Shown: positions 25,819-36,937, counted from the stretch's first letter. The stretch: 64,000 nt of DNA from Noviherbaspirillum massiliense JC206 (GCF_000312045.1 NZ_HE978634.1:2621875-2685874), one strand, 5' to 3'. Made by a program: numbers and translations. The notes: generated from the sequence alone by a model not told the origin.

Positions 25819-27552
25819 TCAGGCTGCAAGTTTGGCCTTGATGAAATCCAGCATTTGCCCGGACGGAACGGCGGTTGCTGCCGCATCCCTGCGGGCCTGG
25901 TATTCAAGCTTGCCTTCCTTGAGCCCACGCTCGCCGATCACCACGCGATGCGGTACGCCGATCAGTTCCCAATCGGCGAGCATGGCACCCGGGCGCTCGC
26001 CGCGATCATCCAGGATCACGTCGACGCCCGCTGCCGCCAAGCCGGCATACAGCTTGTCGGCTTCGGACCGGACGGCTTCGCTGCGGTCATAACCCATCGG
26101 GCACACCACGACCTCGAAAGGCGCGATCGCCGCAGGCCAGATGATGCCCTTATCGTCGAAATTCTGTTCGATCGCCGCGCCCAGGATACGGGTCACGCCG
26201 ATGCCGTAGCAGCCCATCTGCATCAGCTGGGGTTTGCCGGATTCGTCGAGGTAGGTCGCTTCCATGTCCTTGGAATAGCGCGTGCCGAGCTGGAACACGT
26301 GACCGACTTCGATCCCGCGCTGGATGGCCAGTACGCCTTTGCCATCCGGGGATGGATCGCCCTCGACCACATTGCGCAGGTCGGCCACGATCGGTTCCGG
26401 CATGTCCCTGCCCCAGTTCGCGCCGGTGTAATGGAAATCGACCTGGTTGGCGCCGCACACGAAATCGCTCATGTTGGCAACAGTGCGGTCGGCCACCACA
26501 TTGACCGGTTTCTGGGTGCCAATCGGACCGAGGTAACCGGGCGGCGTGCCGAACCATTCCACGATTTCCGCATCGCTTGCAAAGCGGTACTCGCTCAGGC
26601 CGGGAACCTTGCTCGCCTTTACTTCATTCAATTCATGGTCGCCGCGCAGAAGGAGCAGCCAGATTTCCTTCTTGGTCGTGCCTTCCTGCTCGCGCTCTAC
26701 AGTGAGCACGATCGACTTGACGGTGCGCTCCAGGGGCAGGCCGAGCAGCTTGGCCACGTCTTCGCACTTAGCTTTGCCCGGAGTGGGTGTCTTGGTCAGC
26801 GCCTCGGTGGGAGACGGACGGGAATCAGTTAAAGCAACTGCCTCGGCCGCTTCCATGTTGGCGGCATAGTCGGAAGTCGGGCAGTAGACCAGTGCATCCT
26901 CGCCAGTATCCGCAATGACGTGGAACTCATGCGAGCCCGATCCGCCGATCGCGCCGTTATCCGCCGCGACAGCCCGGAACTGCAGGCCGAAGCGGTTGAA
27001 GATGCTTACATAAGCGTCATACATGATCTTGTACGACTTCTGCATGCCCTGCACATCGCGGTCGAAGGAATAGGCGTCCTTCATCGTGAATTCGCGTCCG
27101 CGCATCAGGCCGAAACGCGGCCGGCGTTCGTCACGGAACTTGGTCTGGATGTGATAAAAGTTGAGCGGCAACTGACGGTAGGATTTGATCTCGGTGCGTA
27201 CAACGTCAGTAATCACTTCTTCCGAGGTCGGCTGGATGGCGTAATCGCGGCCATGGCGATCCTTGACCCGCATCAGTTCCGGTCCCATCTTGTCCCAACG
27301 TCCGGTCTCTTGCCAGAGTTCGGCAGGCTGGACAACCGGCATCAGCAATTCGATTGCGCCGGCGCGGTTCATTTCCTCGCGAATAATGTTTTCGACCTTG
27401 CGGATCACGCGCAAACCCATCGGCATGTAGGTGTATATGCCGGATCCGAGGCGTTTGATCATGCCCGCGCGGACCATCAGTTTGTGGCTGATGATTTCTG
27501 CGTCGGAAGGGGCTTCTTTAAGGGTAGAAATAAAAAATCGTGAGGCGCGCAT
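25819..27552 (-). CDS. proS: prolyl-tRNA synthetase (bacterial type with editing domain)
   Basis: 577 residues. Class II synthetase: motif 1 region [29 protein letters not shown], motif 2 [25 protein letters not shown], motif 3 [17 protein letters not shown]. Between motifs 2 and 3 (about 225-400) lies the INS editing domain ([34 protein letters not shown]), which removes mischarged Ala. An anticodon-binding domain ends the protein. It is followed by the lytic transglycosylase. A tRNA-Pro gene lies in the same window but is unlinked. Confidence 0.97.
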   Translation of the reverse strand: MRASRFFISTLKEAPSDAEIISHKLMVRAGMIKRLGSGIYTYMPMGLRVIRKVENIIREEMNRAGAIELLMPVVQPAELWQETGRWDKMGPELMRVKDRHGRDYAIQPTSEEVITDVVRTEIKSYRQLPLNFYHIQTKFRDERRPRFGLMRGREFTMKDAYSFDRDVQGMQKSYKIMYDAYVSIFNRFGLQFRAVAADNGAIGGSGSHEFHVIADTGEDALVYCPTSDYAANMEAAEAVALTDSRPSPTEALTKTPTPGKAKCEDVAKLLGLPLERTVKSIVLTVEREQEGTTKKEIWLLLLRGDHELNEVKASKVPGLSEYRFASDAEIVEWFGTPPGYLGPIGTQKPVNVVADRTVANMSDFVCGANQVDFHYTGANWGRDMPEPIVADLRNVVEGDPSPDGKGVLAIQRGIEVGHVFQLGTRYSKDMEATYLDESGKPQLMQMGCYGIGVTRILGAAIEQNFDDKGIIWPAAIAPFEVVVCPMGYDRSEAVRSEADKLYAGLAAAGVDVILDDRGERPGAMLADWELIGVPHRVVIGERGLKEGKLEYQARRDAAATAVPSGQMLDFIKAKLAA

Positions 27553-27750
27553 GGCGGTGAATTCTTTTTAAAAAGAGAGAGTTATAATCGACTCAATTTT
27601 AAAGGATTAGCTGGCTGATGCACCCATTCTTCGAACAATTGATTCACGAGAGCGAACCTGTTCGGCGTGAACACGACTCCCGGACAAGGCGATTCGTGCC
27701 AGATTTGTAATGAGAGAGATGCAGCGGCCGCAGAAAGTTTGAGGTGCACT

Positions 27751-28335
27751 ATGCTGGACCGTGAAGGCTTCCGCCCGAACGTCGGCATCATCCTGCTTAA
27801 TACCAATAATGAGGTATGGTGGGGCAAGCGAGTGCGCGAGCATTCCTGGCAATTCCCCCAAGGCGGGATCAAGTTCGGCGAGACGCCGGAACAGGCAATG
27901 TTCCGGGAACTGGAAGAAGAAATCGGCCTGAGGGCGGAACACGTCAAGATCCTCGGCCGCACACGCGACTGGCTGCGCTATGAGGTGCCCGACCGTTTTA
28001 TCAAAAGGGAAATCCGTGGCCATTACCGGGGCCAGAAGCAAATCTGGTTCCTGTTGCGCATGGTAGGCCGTGATTGCGACATCAATTTGCGTCTTACCGA
28101 GCATCCCGAATTTGATGCATGGCGCTGGCATGACTACTGGGTGCCGCTGGATGTGGTCATCGAATTCAAGCGCGATGTTTACCGAAAGGCGCTGCAGGAA
28201 CTGTCGCGCTTTGTGACTCGGCCCGCCCAGCAAAATCATGGGCAGCGTCATGGTGCCCGGTACTTGCGCCAAACCCACCCGGCACGCTCCTCGGCCGAAC
28301 CGAGCCCGCATGCGGCCAAACCCAAAGAGAAATAA
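27751..28335 (+). CDS. rppH: RNA pyrophosphohydrolase
   Basis: 194 residues from ATG 27751 ([15 protein letters not shown]); the in-frame ATG at 27667 adds 28 residues without homology. The Nudix box is complete: [23 protein letters not shown]. RppH converts 5'-triphosphate mRNA ends to monophosphate and so starts RNase E decay. The enzyme core ends near residue 155; the last 40 residues ([20 protein letters not shown]...) form a basic, low-complexity tail beyond the E. coli length (176). Divergent from proS; TATAAT at 27583-27588 may be a promoter element. Confidence 0.93.
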   Translation: MLDREGFRPNVGIILLNTNNEVWWGKRVREHSWQFPQGGIKFGETPEQAMFRELEEEIGLRAEHVKILGRTRDWLRYEVPDRFIKREIRGHYRGQKQIWFLLRMVGRDCDINLRLTEHPEFDAWRWHDYWVPLDVVIEFKRDVYRKALQELSRFVTRPAQQNHGQRHGARYLRQTHPARSSAEPSPHAAKPKEK

Positions 28336-28344
28336 TTCCGGCTG

Positions 28345-28926
28345 ATGCTCTCCAATAATTCATTCAATGCATATCCGGCAAACCGCTCGCGCCCGGCATG
28401 GAAGCAAGCACGGCTTGCCGCCATTTTCCTGGCCATGGCAACGCTCTGGCACGGCGCGTGGGCGCAGTCGCAGTTTGAAAAGGATTTCGACGATCAGGAA
28501 AAACCTTGGCAGGAAATTGCGGTGCAATTCCCTTCGGCACCGAATAACGAGAATTTGCTGCCTTTCTACGTCAGCCCGACCGCAACCCAGTCATTCGCAA
28601 TCGATGCGCATTCGGTATCAGTCGGCACCGATGGCGTGATTCGCTACACCTTGGTGGCTCGCAGCGAAGAGGGGGCAACCAACATCAGCTATGAAGGCGT
28701 CCGCTGCCAGTCGTTTGAGAAAAAGCTGTATGCCTTTGGCCGTCCCGATGGTTCATGGTCGCGCTCCCGTCGTAATCAGTGGGAGCCGATTCCGACGAAG
28801 GTCGCGAATCGCCAGCATGCGGCACTTGCGCTGGATTATTTTTGCCAAGGAAATACTGTAGCCGGGAAGGCAGAGGATATTGTGAAAAGGATCCGCTACA
28901 AGCAACCGTTATCGGAACAAAGATAA
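28345..28926 (+). CDS. CNP1-like family exported protein
   Basis: 193 residues. Signal peptide of about 40 residues (positively charged start, AAIFLAMATLWHGAWAQ). The mature part contains FEKDFDDQEKPWQEIAVQFP, SFAIDAHSVSVGTDGVIRYTLVARS, YEGVRCQSFEKKLYAFGRPDGSWSRSRRNQW, a pattern I associate with the CNP1-like family first described in Neisseria. The two cysteines (RCQS and YFCQ) may form a disulfide. Function unknown. It begins 9 bases after rppH. Confidence 0.8.
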   Translation: MLSNNSFNAYPANRSRPAWKQARLAAIFLAMATLWHGAWAQSQFEKDFDDQEKPWQEIAVQFPSAPNNENLLPFYVSPTATQSFAIDAHSVSVGTDGVIRYTLVARSEEGATNISYEGVRCQSFEKKLYAFGRPDGSWSRSRRNQWEPIPTKVANRQHAALALDYFCQGNTVAGKAEDIVKRIRYKQPLSEQR

Positions 28927-28951
28927 CGGAGTTAAGGCAGCCCCTTTAGTT

Positions 28952-28987
28952 CACAAGCCATCATCGGGCCACAAGTCATCATCGGGC
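28952..28987. repeat. 18-bp tandem duplication
   Basis: Two adjacent 18-bp units (28952-28969 and 28970-28987, CACAAGCCATCATCGGGC), identical except one base. They lie in the 122-bp gap between the convergent CNP1-like and proB genes. Confidence 0.9.
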
Positions 28988-29048
28988 ACGCTGCCTCGTC
29001 TTTCCATCCCTGCAAACAAGCATGGAACAGCGGCCCTGAAAGTATGAT

Positions 29049-30167
29049 TTACAGCAAGACCATGTTGTCGCGGTGAATCAGTTCCGGCTCTTCAACAAAG
29101 CCGAGAATGGCGGGAATCTCCCCTGACGGGTGGCGCATGATGCGACGTGCGTCTGAACTGCTGTAGTTCGTCATGCCGCGTGCAACTGCTCGTCCCGCTT
29201 CATCGATGCAGGTGATAACGTCACCTCTGCCGAATTCACCACTGACTTCAATGACGCCTATAGGCAGCAGGGATTTGCCTTCATGGGTGAGTTTCTGGAC
29301 GGCACCCGCGTCGAGCATGACCTTGCCGGCAGTTTGCAGATGGTCGGCCATCCATTGCTTCCGTGCAGTCAATTGCGCCGTCTGCGCAACCAACTGGGTA
29401 CCGATCGCTTCACCGTGCGCCAGCCGTACCAGCACTTGGTGTTCTCGCCCCCAGGCGATGACTGTGTGGGCACCTGAAGTCGCAGCCCGCTTTGCAGCCA
29501 GGATCTTGGTCAGCATGCCTCCGCGTCCGATACCAGTGCCGGCACCGCCTGCCATTGCTTCGAGAGCAGGGTCGCCTGCCTTGGCTTCGTGTACGAATTG
29601 CGCATTCGGGTCCTTGCGCGGATCGGCAGTGTACAGTCCCTTCTGGTCGGTCAGGATGACCAGCGCATCGCCTTCGATGAGATTCGCCACCAGAGCACCC
29701 AGTGTGTCATTGTCTCCAAACTTGATCTCATCCGTGACAACGGTGTCATTCTCGTTGATGATCGGCACCACCCCGAAGTGCAGCAAGGTGAAGAGCGTCG
29801 AGCGTGCATTCAGGTAGCGTTCACGGTCCGCCAAGTCGGCATGGGTCAGCAGTACCTGGGCAGTCCGAATATGATGCTGGCGGAAACTCGTCTCGTAGAT
29901 TTGCGCCAGTCCCATCTGCCCGACTGCAGCGCAAGCCTGCAACTCGTGGATGCCTGTCGGCCTCTTGTCGAACCCCAAACGCTGCATGCCTTCCGCGATT
30001 GCGCCCGAGCTTACCAAGACCACCTCTTTGCCCAGCGCGCGCAGTTGCGCGATCTGCTCGGCCCACTTGGCGATGGCCCCATTGTCGAGCCCTTTGCCAT
30101 CGTTGGTGACGAGTGAAGAGCCTACTTTGATGATGATGCGCTTGGCGTTCTGGATGACGGAATTCAT
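29049..30167 (-). CDS. proB: glutamate 5-kinase
   Basis: 372 residues from ATG 30167 ([20 protein letters not shown]); the frame opens at 30200 but the extra 11 residues are unlikely. The amino-acid kinase domain runs to about 255 ([52 protein letters not shown]), and a PUA domain follows (about 278-360, [22 protein letters not shown]). It makes glutamyl-5-phosphate, the first step of proline synthesis. obgE-proB adjacency is common in beta-proteobacteria; the gap to obgE is 152 bases. Confidence 0.96.
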   Translation of the reverse strand: MNSVIQNAKRIIIKVGSSLVTNDGKGLDNGAIAKWAEQIAQLRALGKEVVLVSSGAIAEGMQRLGFDKRPTGIHELQACAAVGQMGLAQIYETSFRQHHIRTAQVLLTHADLADRERYLNARSTLFTLLHFGVVPIINENDTVVTDEIKFGDNDTLGALVANLIEGDALVILTDQKGLYTADPRKDPNAQFVHEAKAGDPALEAMAGGAGTGIGRGGMLTKILAAKRAATSGAHTVIAWGREHQVLVRLAHGEAIGTQLVAQTAQLTARKQWMADHLQTAGKVMLDAGAVQKLTHEGKSLLPIGVIEVSGEFGRGDVITCIDEAGRAVARGMTNYSSSDARRIMRHPSGEIPAILGFVEEPELIHRDNMVLL

Positions 30168-30319
30168 GCTTTGTGTTGAACCAGGATTCGGAAAAACCAT
30201 TGATGCGCGGATTGCCGAGCTACGTCAGGAAATTGCGCAAGCGCCTCGACCGCGCAACGCCTCGGTGGGGCGCCAACGCATCCAACCGCCATTGGCAGCC
30301 TTTCCTGCACCTAGTCCCA

Positions 30320-31498
<1,179 letters not shown>

Positions 31499-31527
31499 TT
31501 ATGTCACGCCAAGTCAGCCTGACGCGA

Positions 31528-31785
31528 TCAAGCAGGCTCAACCATGACAATGTGACGCTGCAGAGCACCTTTGGTGGTGAACTTCACCTTGCCGTCGACC
31601 AGCGCAAACAAGGTGTGGTCCTTGCCGATGCCGACGTTTTCACCGGGGTGCATGCGCGTACCGCGCTGGCGCACGATAATGCCACCCGCATTGATGCTTT
31701 GGCCGCCATAAACCTTGACGCCCAGGCGTTTCGACTCGGAATCGCGACCGTTGCGTGTAGTGCCGCCGCCTTTTTTGTGTGCCAT
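31528..31785 (-). CDS. rpmA: 50S ribosomal protein L27
   Basis: 85 residues, the family length. [20 protein letters not shown] is the conserved N-terminus that reaches the peptidyl-transferase centre; [19 protein letters not shown] and LFALVDGKV follow. No N-terminal cleavable extension as found in Firmicutes. It sits 36 bases after rplU. Confidence 0.97.
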   Translation of the reverse strand: MAHKKGGGTTRNGRDSESKRLGVKVYGGQSINAGGIIVRQRGTRMHPGENVGIGKDHTLFALVDGKVKFTTKGALQRHIVMVEPA

Positions 31786-31821
31786 TTAGAGACTCCTTGG
31801 TTTCCGGTTAGCTCGACACGC

Positions 31822-32133
31822 TTAAGCGTTGATCGAGACGATTTGCAGTTCGGTGTAATTTTGGCGATGGCCCTGACGCTTCTGGTAGTGCTTGCGGCGG
31901 CGCATCTTGAAAATTTTGACCTTATCGTGGCGACCGTGCGCCACTACCGTAGCCTGGACCTTGGCACCATTAACCAGCGGCGCACCAAATTTGATGGTGT
32001 CACCAGCACCCACTGCGAGCACTTGATCAAGGGTGATTTCGGAACCAATGTCAGCCGGTATCTGTTCTACTTTAAGTTTTTCGCCAGCAGCAACCTTGTA
32101 TTGTTTGCCGCCGGTTTTTATGACCGCGTACAT
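31822..32133 (-). CDS. rplU: 50S ribosomal protein L21
   Basis: 103 residues from ATG 32133 ([25 protein letters not shown]). The upstream open frame to 32208 crosses the promoter and is not translated. C-terminal [28 protein letters not shown] is the basic rRNA-binding signature. First gene of rplU-rpmA-obgE, behind a near-consensus promoter. Confidence 0.97.
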   Translation of the reverse strand: MYAVIKTGGKQYKVAAGEKLKVEQIPADIGSEITLDQVLAVGAGDTIKFGAPLVNGAKVQATVVAHGRHDKVKIFKMRRRKHYQKRQGHRQNYTELQIVSINA

Positions 32134-32207
32134 GTGAAACCTCATCAAATGATTAACAAAGATTTTTCCGCACCGCCAAATACCTAGGCAAATCGCGAAA
32201 ACTTCCA

Positions 32208-32236
32208 ATTATACATACACTTAGAATCGAAGTCAA
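32208..32236 (-). promoter_or_regulatory. sigma-70 promoter of rplU-rpmA-obgE
   Basis: On the minus strand: -35 TTGACT (32236-32231), a 17-bp spacer and a perfect -10 TATAAT (32213-32208), 75 bases before the rplU ATG. It is the best promoter match I noticed in the window, fitting a ribosomal protein operon. Confidence 0.9.
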
Positions 32237-32327
32237 AGCCACCTCGTAACCGAAAGCGCGCGCCACCCGCTACCCCTTCCACTTTTTCGAGGTTTGCGCA
32301 TATTCCTGCGAATGCGAATTGTCATCG

Positions 32328-32333
32328 TATAAT
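32328..32333 (+). promoter_or_regulatory. -10 hexamer upstream of ispB
   Basis: TATAAT at 32328-32333, 39 bases before the TTG start. No convincing -35 at 16-18 bp. Divergent from the rplU promoter. Confidence 0.5.
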
Positions 32334-32371
32334 TCTCCTAATTCTCGAAATCTTGCTTTGCAGGTTTTATT

Positions 32372-33361
32372 TTGTCTGCCGCCCCCCAACCATCCACACA
32401 ACACAAAATCACGCATTCGATTGCCGCAGACATGGAGGCCGTTAACACGGTTATCCGGCGGCGCTTGCGCTCGGACGTGCCGCTTGTTAATCAGATTGCG
32501 GAATACATTATCAGCGCAGGAGGAAAGCGGATTCGTCCGGCGCTCGTTCTGATGATTGCCAATGCATTCGGATATCGGGGCACTCATCATCATGAACTGG
32601 CGGCCGTCATTGAGTTCATCCATACCGCAACACTGCTTCACGATGACGTGGTGGACGAATCCTCGCTGCGCCGCGGACGCCAAACCGCCAATGCCATGTT
32701 CGGCAATGCCGCTTCGGTGCTGGTAGGTGACTTTCTCTATTCACGCGCCTTCCAGATGATGGTTGCCGTCGGCAACATGCGAATCATGGAAATACTCGCC
32801 GATGCGACGAATGTCATTGCAGAGGGAGAGGTGCTGCAACTGCTGAACATGCATGACCCGGATGTGACGGAAGAGCGCTATTTGCAAGTCATCCGCTCCA
32901 AGACAGCCAAGCTCTTTGAGGCAGCCGCCCAACTGGGTGCACTGATCGCCGGCGCTCCGGAAGAAGCAATAGCTGCCGCAGCAGAATTCGGCAGGTCCAT
33001 AGGAACGGCATTCCAGCTGATCGACGATATGCTGGATTACTCGGGAAATGCGGCGGACATCGGCAAAAATGTGGGGGATGACCTGCGAGAAGGGAAGCCG
33101 ACTCTGCCCCTGATTTATTTGATGCAAAACGGCACGCCTCAACAGAGACAATTAGTGCGCGCCTGTATCGAAACGGGGGATGAGAGCCATTTTGACGAAA
33201 TTCTGTCCGCAATCACATCATCCGGCGCATTAGCATATACAAAGCGCGAAGCCGATAAAGCAGCGGAACAAGCGGCAACTGCGATTGCCACTCTACCTGA
33301 TAGCAAATTTAAGGATTCCCTGCTACAATTATGCGCTTTCGCAGTGAACCGCAGTTACTGA
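32372..33361 (+). CDS. ispB: octaprenyl (polyprenyl) diphosphate synthase
   Basis: 329 residues from TTG 32372; ATG 32432 (MEAVNTVIRRRL) is the alternative and would shorten it to 309. The all-helical prenyl synthase has FARM motif LHDDVVDESSLRRG and SARM motif QLIDDMLDY, both Asp-rich Mg sites, plus GGKRIRPALVLM. It extends farnesyl diphosphate to the C40 (or similar) side chain of ubiquinone; chain length cannot be read with certainty. The rplU/ispB divergent layout is conserved in many proteobacteria. Confidence 0.93.
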   Translation: MSAAPQPSTQHKITHSIAADMEAVNTVIRRRLRSDVPLVNQIAEYIISAGGKRIRPALVLMIANAFGYRGTHHHELAAVIEFIHTATLLHDDVVDESSLRRGRQTANAMFGNAASVLVGDFLYSRAFQMMVAVGNMRIMEILADATNVIAEGEVLQLLNMHDPDVTEERYLQVIRSKTAKLFEAAAQLGALIAGAPEEAIAAAAEFGRSIGTAFQLIDDMLDYSGNAADIGKNVGDDLREGKPTLPLIYLMQNGTPQQRQLVRACIETGDESHFDEILSAITSSGALAYTKREADKAAEQAATAIATLPDSKFKDSLLQLCAFAVNRSY

Positions 33362-33391
33362 GCAACTCAATTCAGTACACGTTCCTGCAAT

Positions 33392-33468
33392 CGGGGTGTA
33401 GCTTAGCCTGGTAGAGCGCTACGTTCGGGACGTAGAGGCCGGAGGTTCGAATCCTCTCACCCCGACCA
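33392..33468 (+). tRNA. tRNA-Pro (anticodon CGG)
   Basis: 77 bases with encoded CCA. Acceptor CGGGGTG pairs with CACCCCG; the D-arm region is GCTTAGCCTGGTAGAGC; anticodon stem CTACG/CGTAG encloses loop TTCGGGA, anticodon CGG reading codon CCG; T-arm is GGAGGTTCGAATCCTCT. It lies 30 bases after ispB and ends in its own terminator. Confidence 0.97.
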
Positions 33469-33480
33469 CAGAATTACAAA

Positions 33481-33510
33481 CAGCGGGTTACCTACCCGCT
33501 GTTTTTGTTT
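33481..33510 (+). terminator. intrinsic terminator after tRNA-Pro
   Basis: Perfect 8-bp stem CAGCGGGT (33481-33488) / ACCCGCTG (33494-33501) with a 5-base loop, followed by TTTTTGTTTT. Confidence 0.93.
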
Positions 33511-33959
33511 TCGGAACCCTAACCCGGAGCAGGGATTTTGACGGTGAAGGCGCGTTCGGGGCAGAAAGGCTGCCGCTTCGAATCCACTTGCCTCCATGAA
33601 GCATTGCTTCATATCCAATGAATGCCCCACGCGGGAATGATTTCGAACGTTACCGCATCATCAAAGTCACGGCATCTTTTCTAACGCCCCTCGCCTGACT
33701 TCGCTTTCCGACGTTTCCACTTCTACCGAACTACGTCTAACAGCTTCCCATTCTTGGCATACCGGCTTCAATAATGTCGTTCAGCCAAGCCAAACTTCGG
33801 TCGCGCCATAAAGGTCAATTGCAATGAGCAGCTTGCCGGGTTTGCGGGCCGACTCGGCAATAATGTGACAATCTGCCACATTGTCTTTACAAAAAAAATG
33901 CCCAGAGGCATCATCTATTGCAAATTAACAGGCTACTGGCGCAATTTTCCCCACAATTT
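33511..33959. other. gap between tRNA-Pro terminator and pilB
   Basis: About 450 bases without a supported gene. It holds a degenerate tRNA-like remnant (33553-33596), an adjoining palindrome ATGAAGCA-T-TGCTTCAT (33596-33612) and, closer to pilB, an inverted repeat AATGTG (33862-33867) / CACATT (33877-33882) that could be an operator. Codon-like structure is absent. Confidence 0.6.
33553..33596 (+). pseudogene. degenerate tRNA-Pro-like 3' half
   Basis: 33553-33585 aligns without gaps to 33422-33454 of the tRNA-Pro gene, 25 of 33 bases identical, including CGTTCGGG (anticodon loop) and TTCGAATCC (T-loop), and ends near a CCTCCA. The T-stem no longer pairs and no 5' half is visible, so it is not a working tRNA. 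Confidence 0.6.
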
Positions 33960-35684
33960 ATGGCCGCAGTTCTTCCAAATTCGGTTTCTGGCGTTGCTGT
34001 GTCCGGGTTGGCACGCGCCTTGGTCCAGGCCGGCCGACTGCAGGCGGCGCAGGCGGAAGCCTTGAACAAACAAGCAATTGCAGACAAGACGCCGTTCATT
34101 GATGTGCTTCTGGACAGTCGCGCCATCGACGCACGCTCTCTCGCAATGTTTTGTGCCGATACGTTCGGCTATCCGGCGCTGGATCTTTCAGCTTTCAATC
34201 CCAGCTTTCTGCAGGAAAATGTCATCAGCACCAAGCTGATGCAAAGTCAGCGGGTCCTTGCTTTGGCAAAGCGCGGCAACAAACTGTCTGTCGCCATTTC
34301 TGACCCGACCAATACTCAGACCCTAGACCAAATCAAGTTTCAGACCGAGCTGACAGTCGAGCCGGTCATTGTCGAGCACCCCGCTCTTCTCAAGCTGATC
34401 GACAAGCTCGGGCAGAGTACGGAGCAGAATCTCGAGACTCTCATCGGCGACGATCTTGATGTCGAATTGTCCGAGGAGGGGACAGCCGAACCGGGCGACG
34501 CAGCTACTGCCGATATCGATGACGCACCGGTCGTCAAGTTTTTACAGAAAATTCTGCTGGACGCGATCAACATGGGCGCGTCCGACCTTCACTTCGAACC
34601 ATTTGAAAAGTTTTACCGAATCCGCTTCCGGGTCGACGGCGTGTTGCAGGAAATTGCGCAACCGCCACTGGCAATCAAGGAAAAGCTGGCGTCCCGCATC
34701 AAGGTCATTTCCAAGCTCGATATTTCGGAAAAACGGGTGCCGCAAGACGGTCGCATGAAGCTGGTGGTATCCAAAAACCGGACCATCGATTTCCGCGTAA
34801 GCACGCTGCCGACGCTGTTCGGCGAAAAGATCGTAATGCGTATCTTGGATGCGACTCAGGCGCAAATGGGCATCGATGCGCTCGGATACGATCCTGATCA
34901 GAAGGAACTCCTGCTCGACGCAATCCACCGTCCCTACGGCATGGTGCTCGTCACCGGGCCAACCGGTTCCGGCAAGACGGTATCGCTCTATACCTGCTTG
35001 AACATTCTGAATAAGCCGGGCATCAATATCTCGACGGCAGAAGACCCTGCCGAAATCAATCTTCCCGGCGTCAATCAGGTGAACGTGAATGACAAGGCCG
35101 GACTGACGTTTGCTGCCGCGCTGAAATCCTTCCTGCGACAGGACCCCGATATCATCATGGTCGGCGAGATTCGAGATCTCGAGACTGCGGACATCGCCAT
35201 CAAGGCCGCACAAACCGGTCACATGGTGTTTTCAACACTGCATACTAACGATGCTCCGTCGACCCTCACCCGCTTGATGAATATGGGCGTGGCGCCGTTC
35301 AATATTGCGTCTTCTGTCATCATGATCACTGCTCAGCGCTTGGCGCGCCGGCTGTGTACCTGCAAGCAACCCACCTCCATTCCTGACGAGACGCTGCTCG
35401 AGGCGGGTTTTCAGGAAGACGAACTGGATGGTACCTGGGTGCCCTACAAACCCGTCGGGTGCGAGCGCTGCAACGGCAGCGGATACAAAGGACGGGTCGG
35501 CATCTATCAGATCATGCCGATTACCGAAGATATCGAGCGCATCATTCTGGCGCACGGCACGGCACTTGAGATCGAAGAGCAGGCAAGGCGCGATGGCGTG
35601 AAAACCTTGCGCGAAGCTGGCCTTGTCAAGGTCAAACAGGGATTGACCAGCCTGGAAGAAGTGCTCAGCTGCACCAATGAATAG
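33960..35684 (+). CDS. pilB: type IV pilus assembly ATPase PilB
   Basis: 574 residues from ATG 33960 (MAAVLPNSVSGVAVSGLARAL). An in-frame TTG at 33918 has a better purine-rich site (AGAGG) and would add 14 residues, so the start is uncertain. An N-terminal MshEN-like region is followed by the GspE/PilB motor: Walker A GPTGSGKTVSLYTCL, Asp box and Walker B DPDIIMVGEIRDLETADIAIKAA, His box STLHTNDAPSTLTRL, and a tetracysteine zinc site (CTCKQP, CERCNGSGYKGR). It powers pilus extension at the inner membrane. First of pilBCD. Confidence 0.95.
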   Translation: MAAVLPNSVSGVAVSGLARALVQAGRLQAAQAEALNKQAIADKTPFIDVLLDSRAIDARSLAMFCADTFGYPALDLSAFNPSFLQENVISTKLMQSQRVLALAKRGNKLSVAISDPTNTQTLDQIKFQTELTVEPVIVEHPALLKLIDKLGQSTEQNLETLIGDDLDVELSEEGTAEPGDAATADIDDAPVVKFLQKILLDAINMGASDLHFEPFEKFYRIRFRVDGVLQEIAQPPLAIKEKLASRIKVISKLDISEKRVPQDGRMKLVVSKNRTIDFRVSTLPTLFGEKIVMRILDATQAQMGIDALGYDPDQKELLLDAIHRPYGMVLVTGPTGSGKTVSLYTCLNILNKPGINISTAEDPAEINLPGVNQVNVNDKAGLTFAAALKSFLRQDPDIIMVGEIRDLETADIAIKAAQTGHMVFSTLHTNDAPSTLTRLMNMGVAPFNIASSVIMITAQRLARRLCTCKQPTSIPDETLLEAGFQEDELDGTWVPYKPVGCERCNGSGYKGRVGIYQIMPITEDIERIILAHGTALEIEEQARRDGVKTLREAGLVKVKQGLTSLEEVLSCTNE

Positions 35685-35701
35685 TTGAAGGGGAGAAGGA
35701 C

Positions 35702-36937
35702 ATGGCAACTGCAGGGCGCAAGGCCGCAGGCGCAGCCGGCATGGCAAAAGAAATGATTTTTGCCTGGGAGGGCAAGGACAAGACGGGCAAGATTGTCCGC
35801 GGTGAGCTGCGCGCCCAGGGCGAAGCCGTGGTAAACGCGACATTGCGTCGCCAAGGCATTCTTGTCACCAAGGTCAAAAAGAAGACCTTCAAGAGTGGCA
35901 AGAAAATCACCGAGAAAGACATCACACTGTTCACCCGCCAGCTGGCGACCATGATGAAGGCAGGCGTGCCCTTGCTGCAGTCTTTCGATATCGTGTCGAA
36001 AGGCCATGCAAACCCATCTGTAGCCAAACTGCTTCAGGATATTCGGGCCGATGTGGAAACCGGAAGCAGTCTGAACCAGGCATTCCGTAAATTTCCGCTT
36101 TATTTCGATCCGCTGTTCTGCAACCTGGTTGCCGCGGGCGAGCAGGCTGGTATTCTGGAAGACTTGCTTACCAGGCTGGCGCTGTACAAGGAAAAGACCC
36201 TTGCGATCAAAGGCAAGATCAAGTCTGCGCTGTTTTACCCGATCTCCATCTTGGTGGTGGCGTTTGTCGTGACTTCGGTCATCATGATCTGGGTCGTGCC
36301 CGCCTTTAAGGAGGTATTCAAGAGCTTCGGTGCGGATCTGCCTGCGCCTACGCTGTTTGTCATGGCAATATCCGATTTCTTCGTCGCCTACTGGTACATC
36401 ATATTTGGCGGCTTGTTTGCCGGCCTCTATCTGTTTTTCCAGTCTTGGAAGCGCTCCCCGAAAGTGCAGCGTTTCATGGACAAAACTTTGTTGCAAGCAC
36501 CTGTGTTCGGCCCTGTCATCCGCAAAGGCACGATTGCGCGCTGGACCCGTACGCTGGCAACGATGTTTGCCGCCGGCGTTCCCTTGGTCGAAGCGCTCGA
36601 CTCGGTCGGCGGCGCCTCGGGAAATGCTGTCTATGTTGATGCCACGAAAAAAATTCAGACCGAGGTGGCGACTGGCACTAGCCTGACGGTGGCCATGCAG
36701 AACGCCGAGGTATTTCCCAACATGGTCACACAAATGGTTTCGATCGGTGAAGAATCGGGTGCGCTGGATCAAATGCTTGGCAAGGTGGCCGATTTCTATG
36801 AGCAGGAAGTCGATGAAGCAGTCGAATCGCTCTCCAGCCTCATGGAACCGCTGATCATGGCCATCCTCGGTGTGCTGATTGGCGGTCTGGTAGTGGCAAT
36901 GTATCTGCCCATCTTTAAACTTGGATCCGTGGTTTGA
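35702..36937 (+). CDS. pilC: type IV pilus inner-membrane platform protein PilC
   Basis: 411 residues, start ATG 35702 with AAGGGGAGAAGG upstream. Two repeated GspF domains (about 75-200 and 278-400: FTRQLATMMKAGVPLLQSFDIV; WTRTLATMFAAGVPLVEALDSV) separated by membrane helices (ISILVVAFVVTSVIMIWVVPAF, YWYIIFGGLFAGLYLFF), and a C-terminal helix (PLIMAILGVLIGGLVVAMYLP). It is the platform that PilB turns to extrude pilin. 17 bases after pilB; its stop overlaps pilD. Confidence 0.95.
   Translation: MATAGRKAAGAAGMAKEMIFAWEGKDKTGKIVRGELRAQGEAVVNATLRRQGILVTKVKKKTFKSGKKITEKDITLFTRQLATMMKAGVPLLQSFDIVSKGHANPSVAKLLQDIRADVETGSSLNQAFRKFPLYFDPLFCNLVAAGEQAGILEDLLTRLALYKEKTLAIKGKIKSALFYPISILVVAFVVTSVIMIWVVPAFKEVFKSFGADLPAPTLFVMAISDFFVAYWYIIFGGLFAGLYLFFQSWKRSPKVQRFMDKTLLQAPVFGPVIRKGTIARWTRTLATMFAAGVPLVEALDSVGGASGNAVYVDATKKIQTEVATGTSLTVAMQNAEVFPNMVTQMVSIGEESGALDQMLGKVADFYEQEVDEAVESLSSLMEPLIMAILGVLIGGLVVAMYLPIFKLGSVV

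Noticed and set aside
33780-33918. Minus-strand open stretch reading ...HIIAESARKPGKLLIAIDLYGATEVWLG
   Set aside because: About 47 codons with no ATG and no ribosome site; a run this long without stops is expected by chance.
36934-36936. TTG as the start of pilD
   Set aside because: The next codon, ATG 36937, overlaps the pilC stop and fits the family better.
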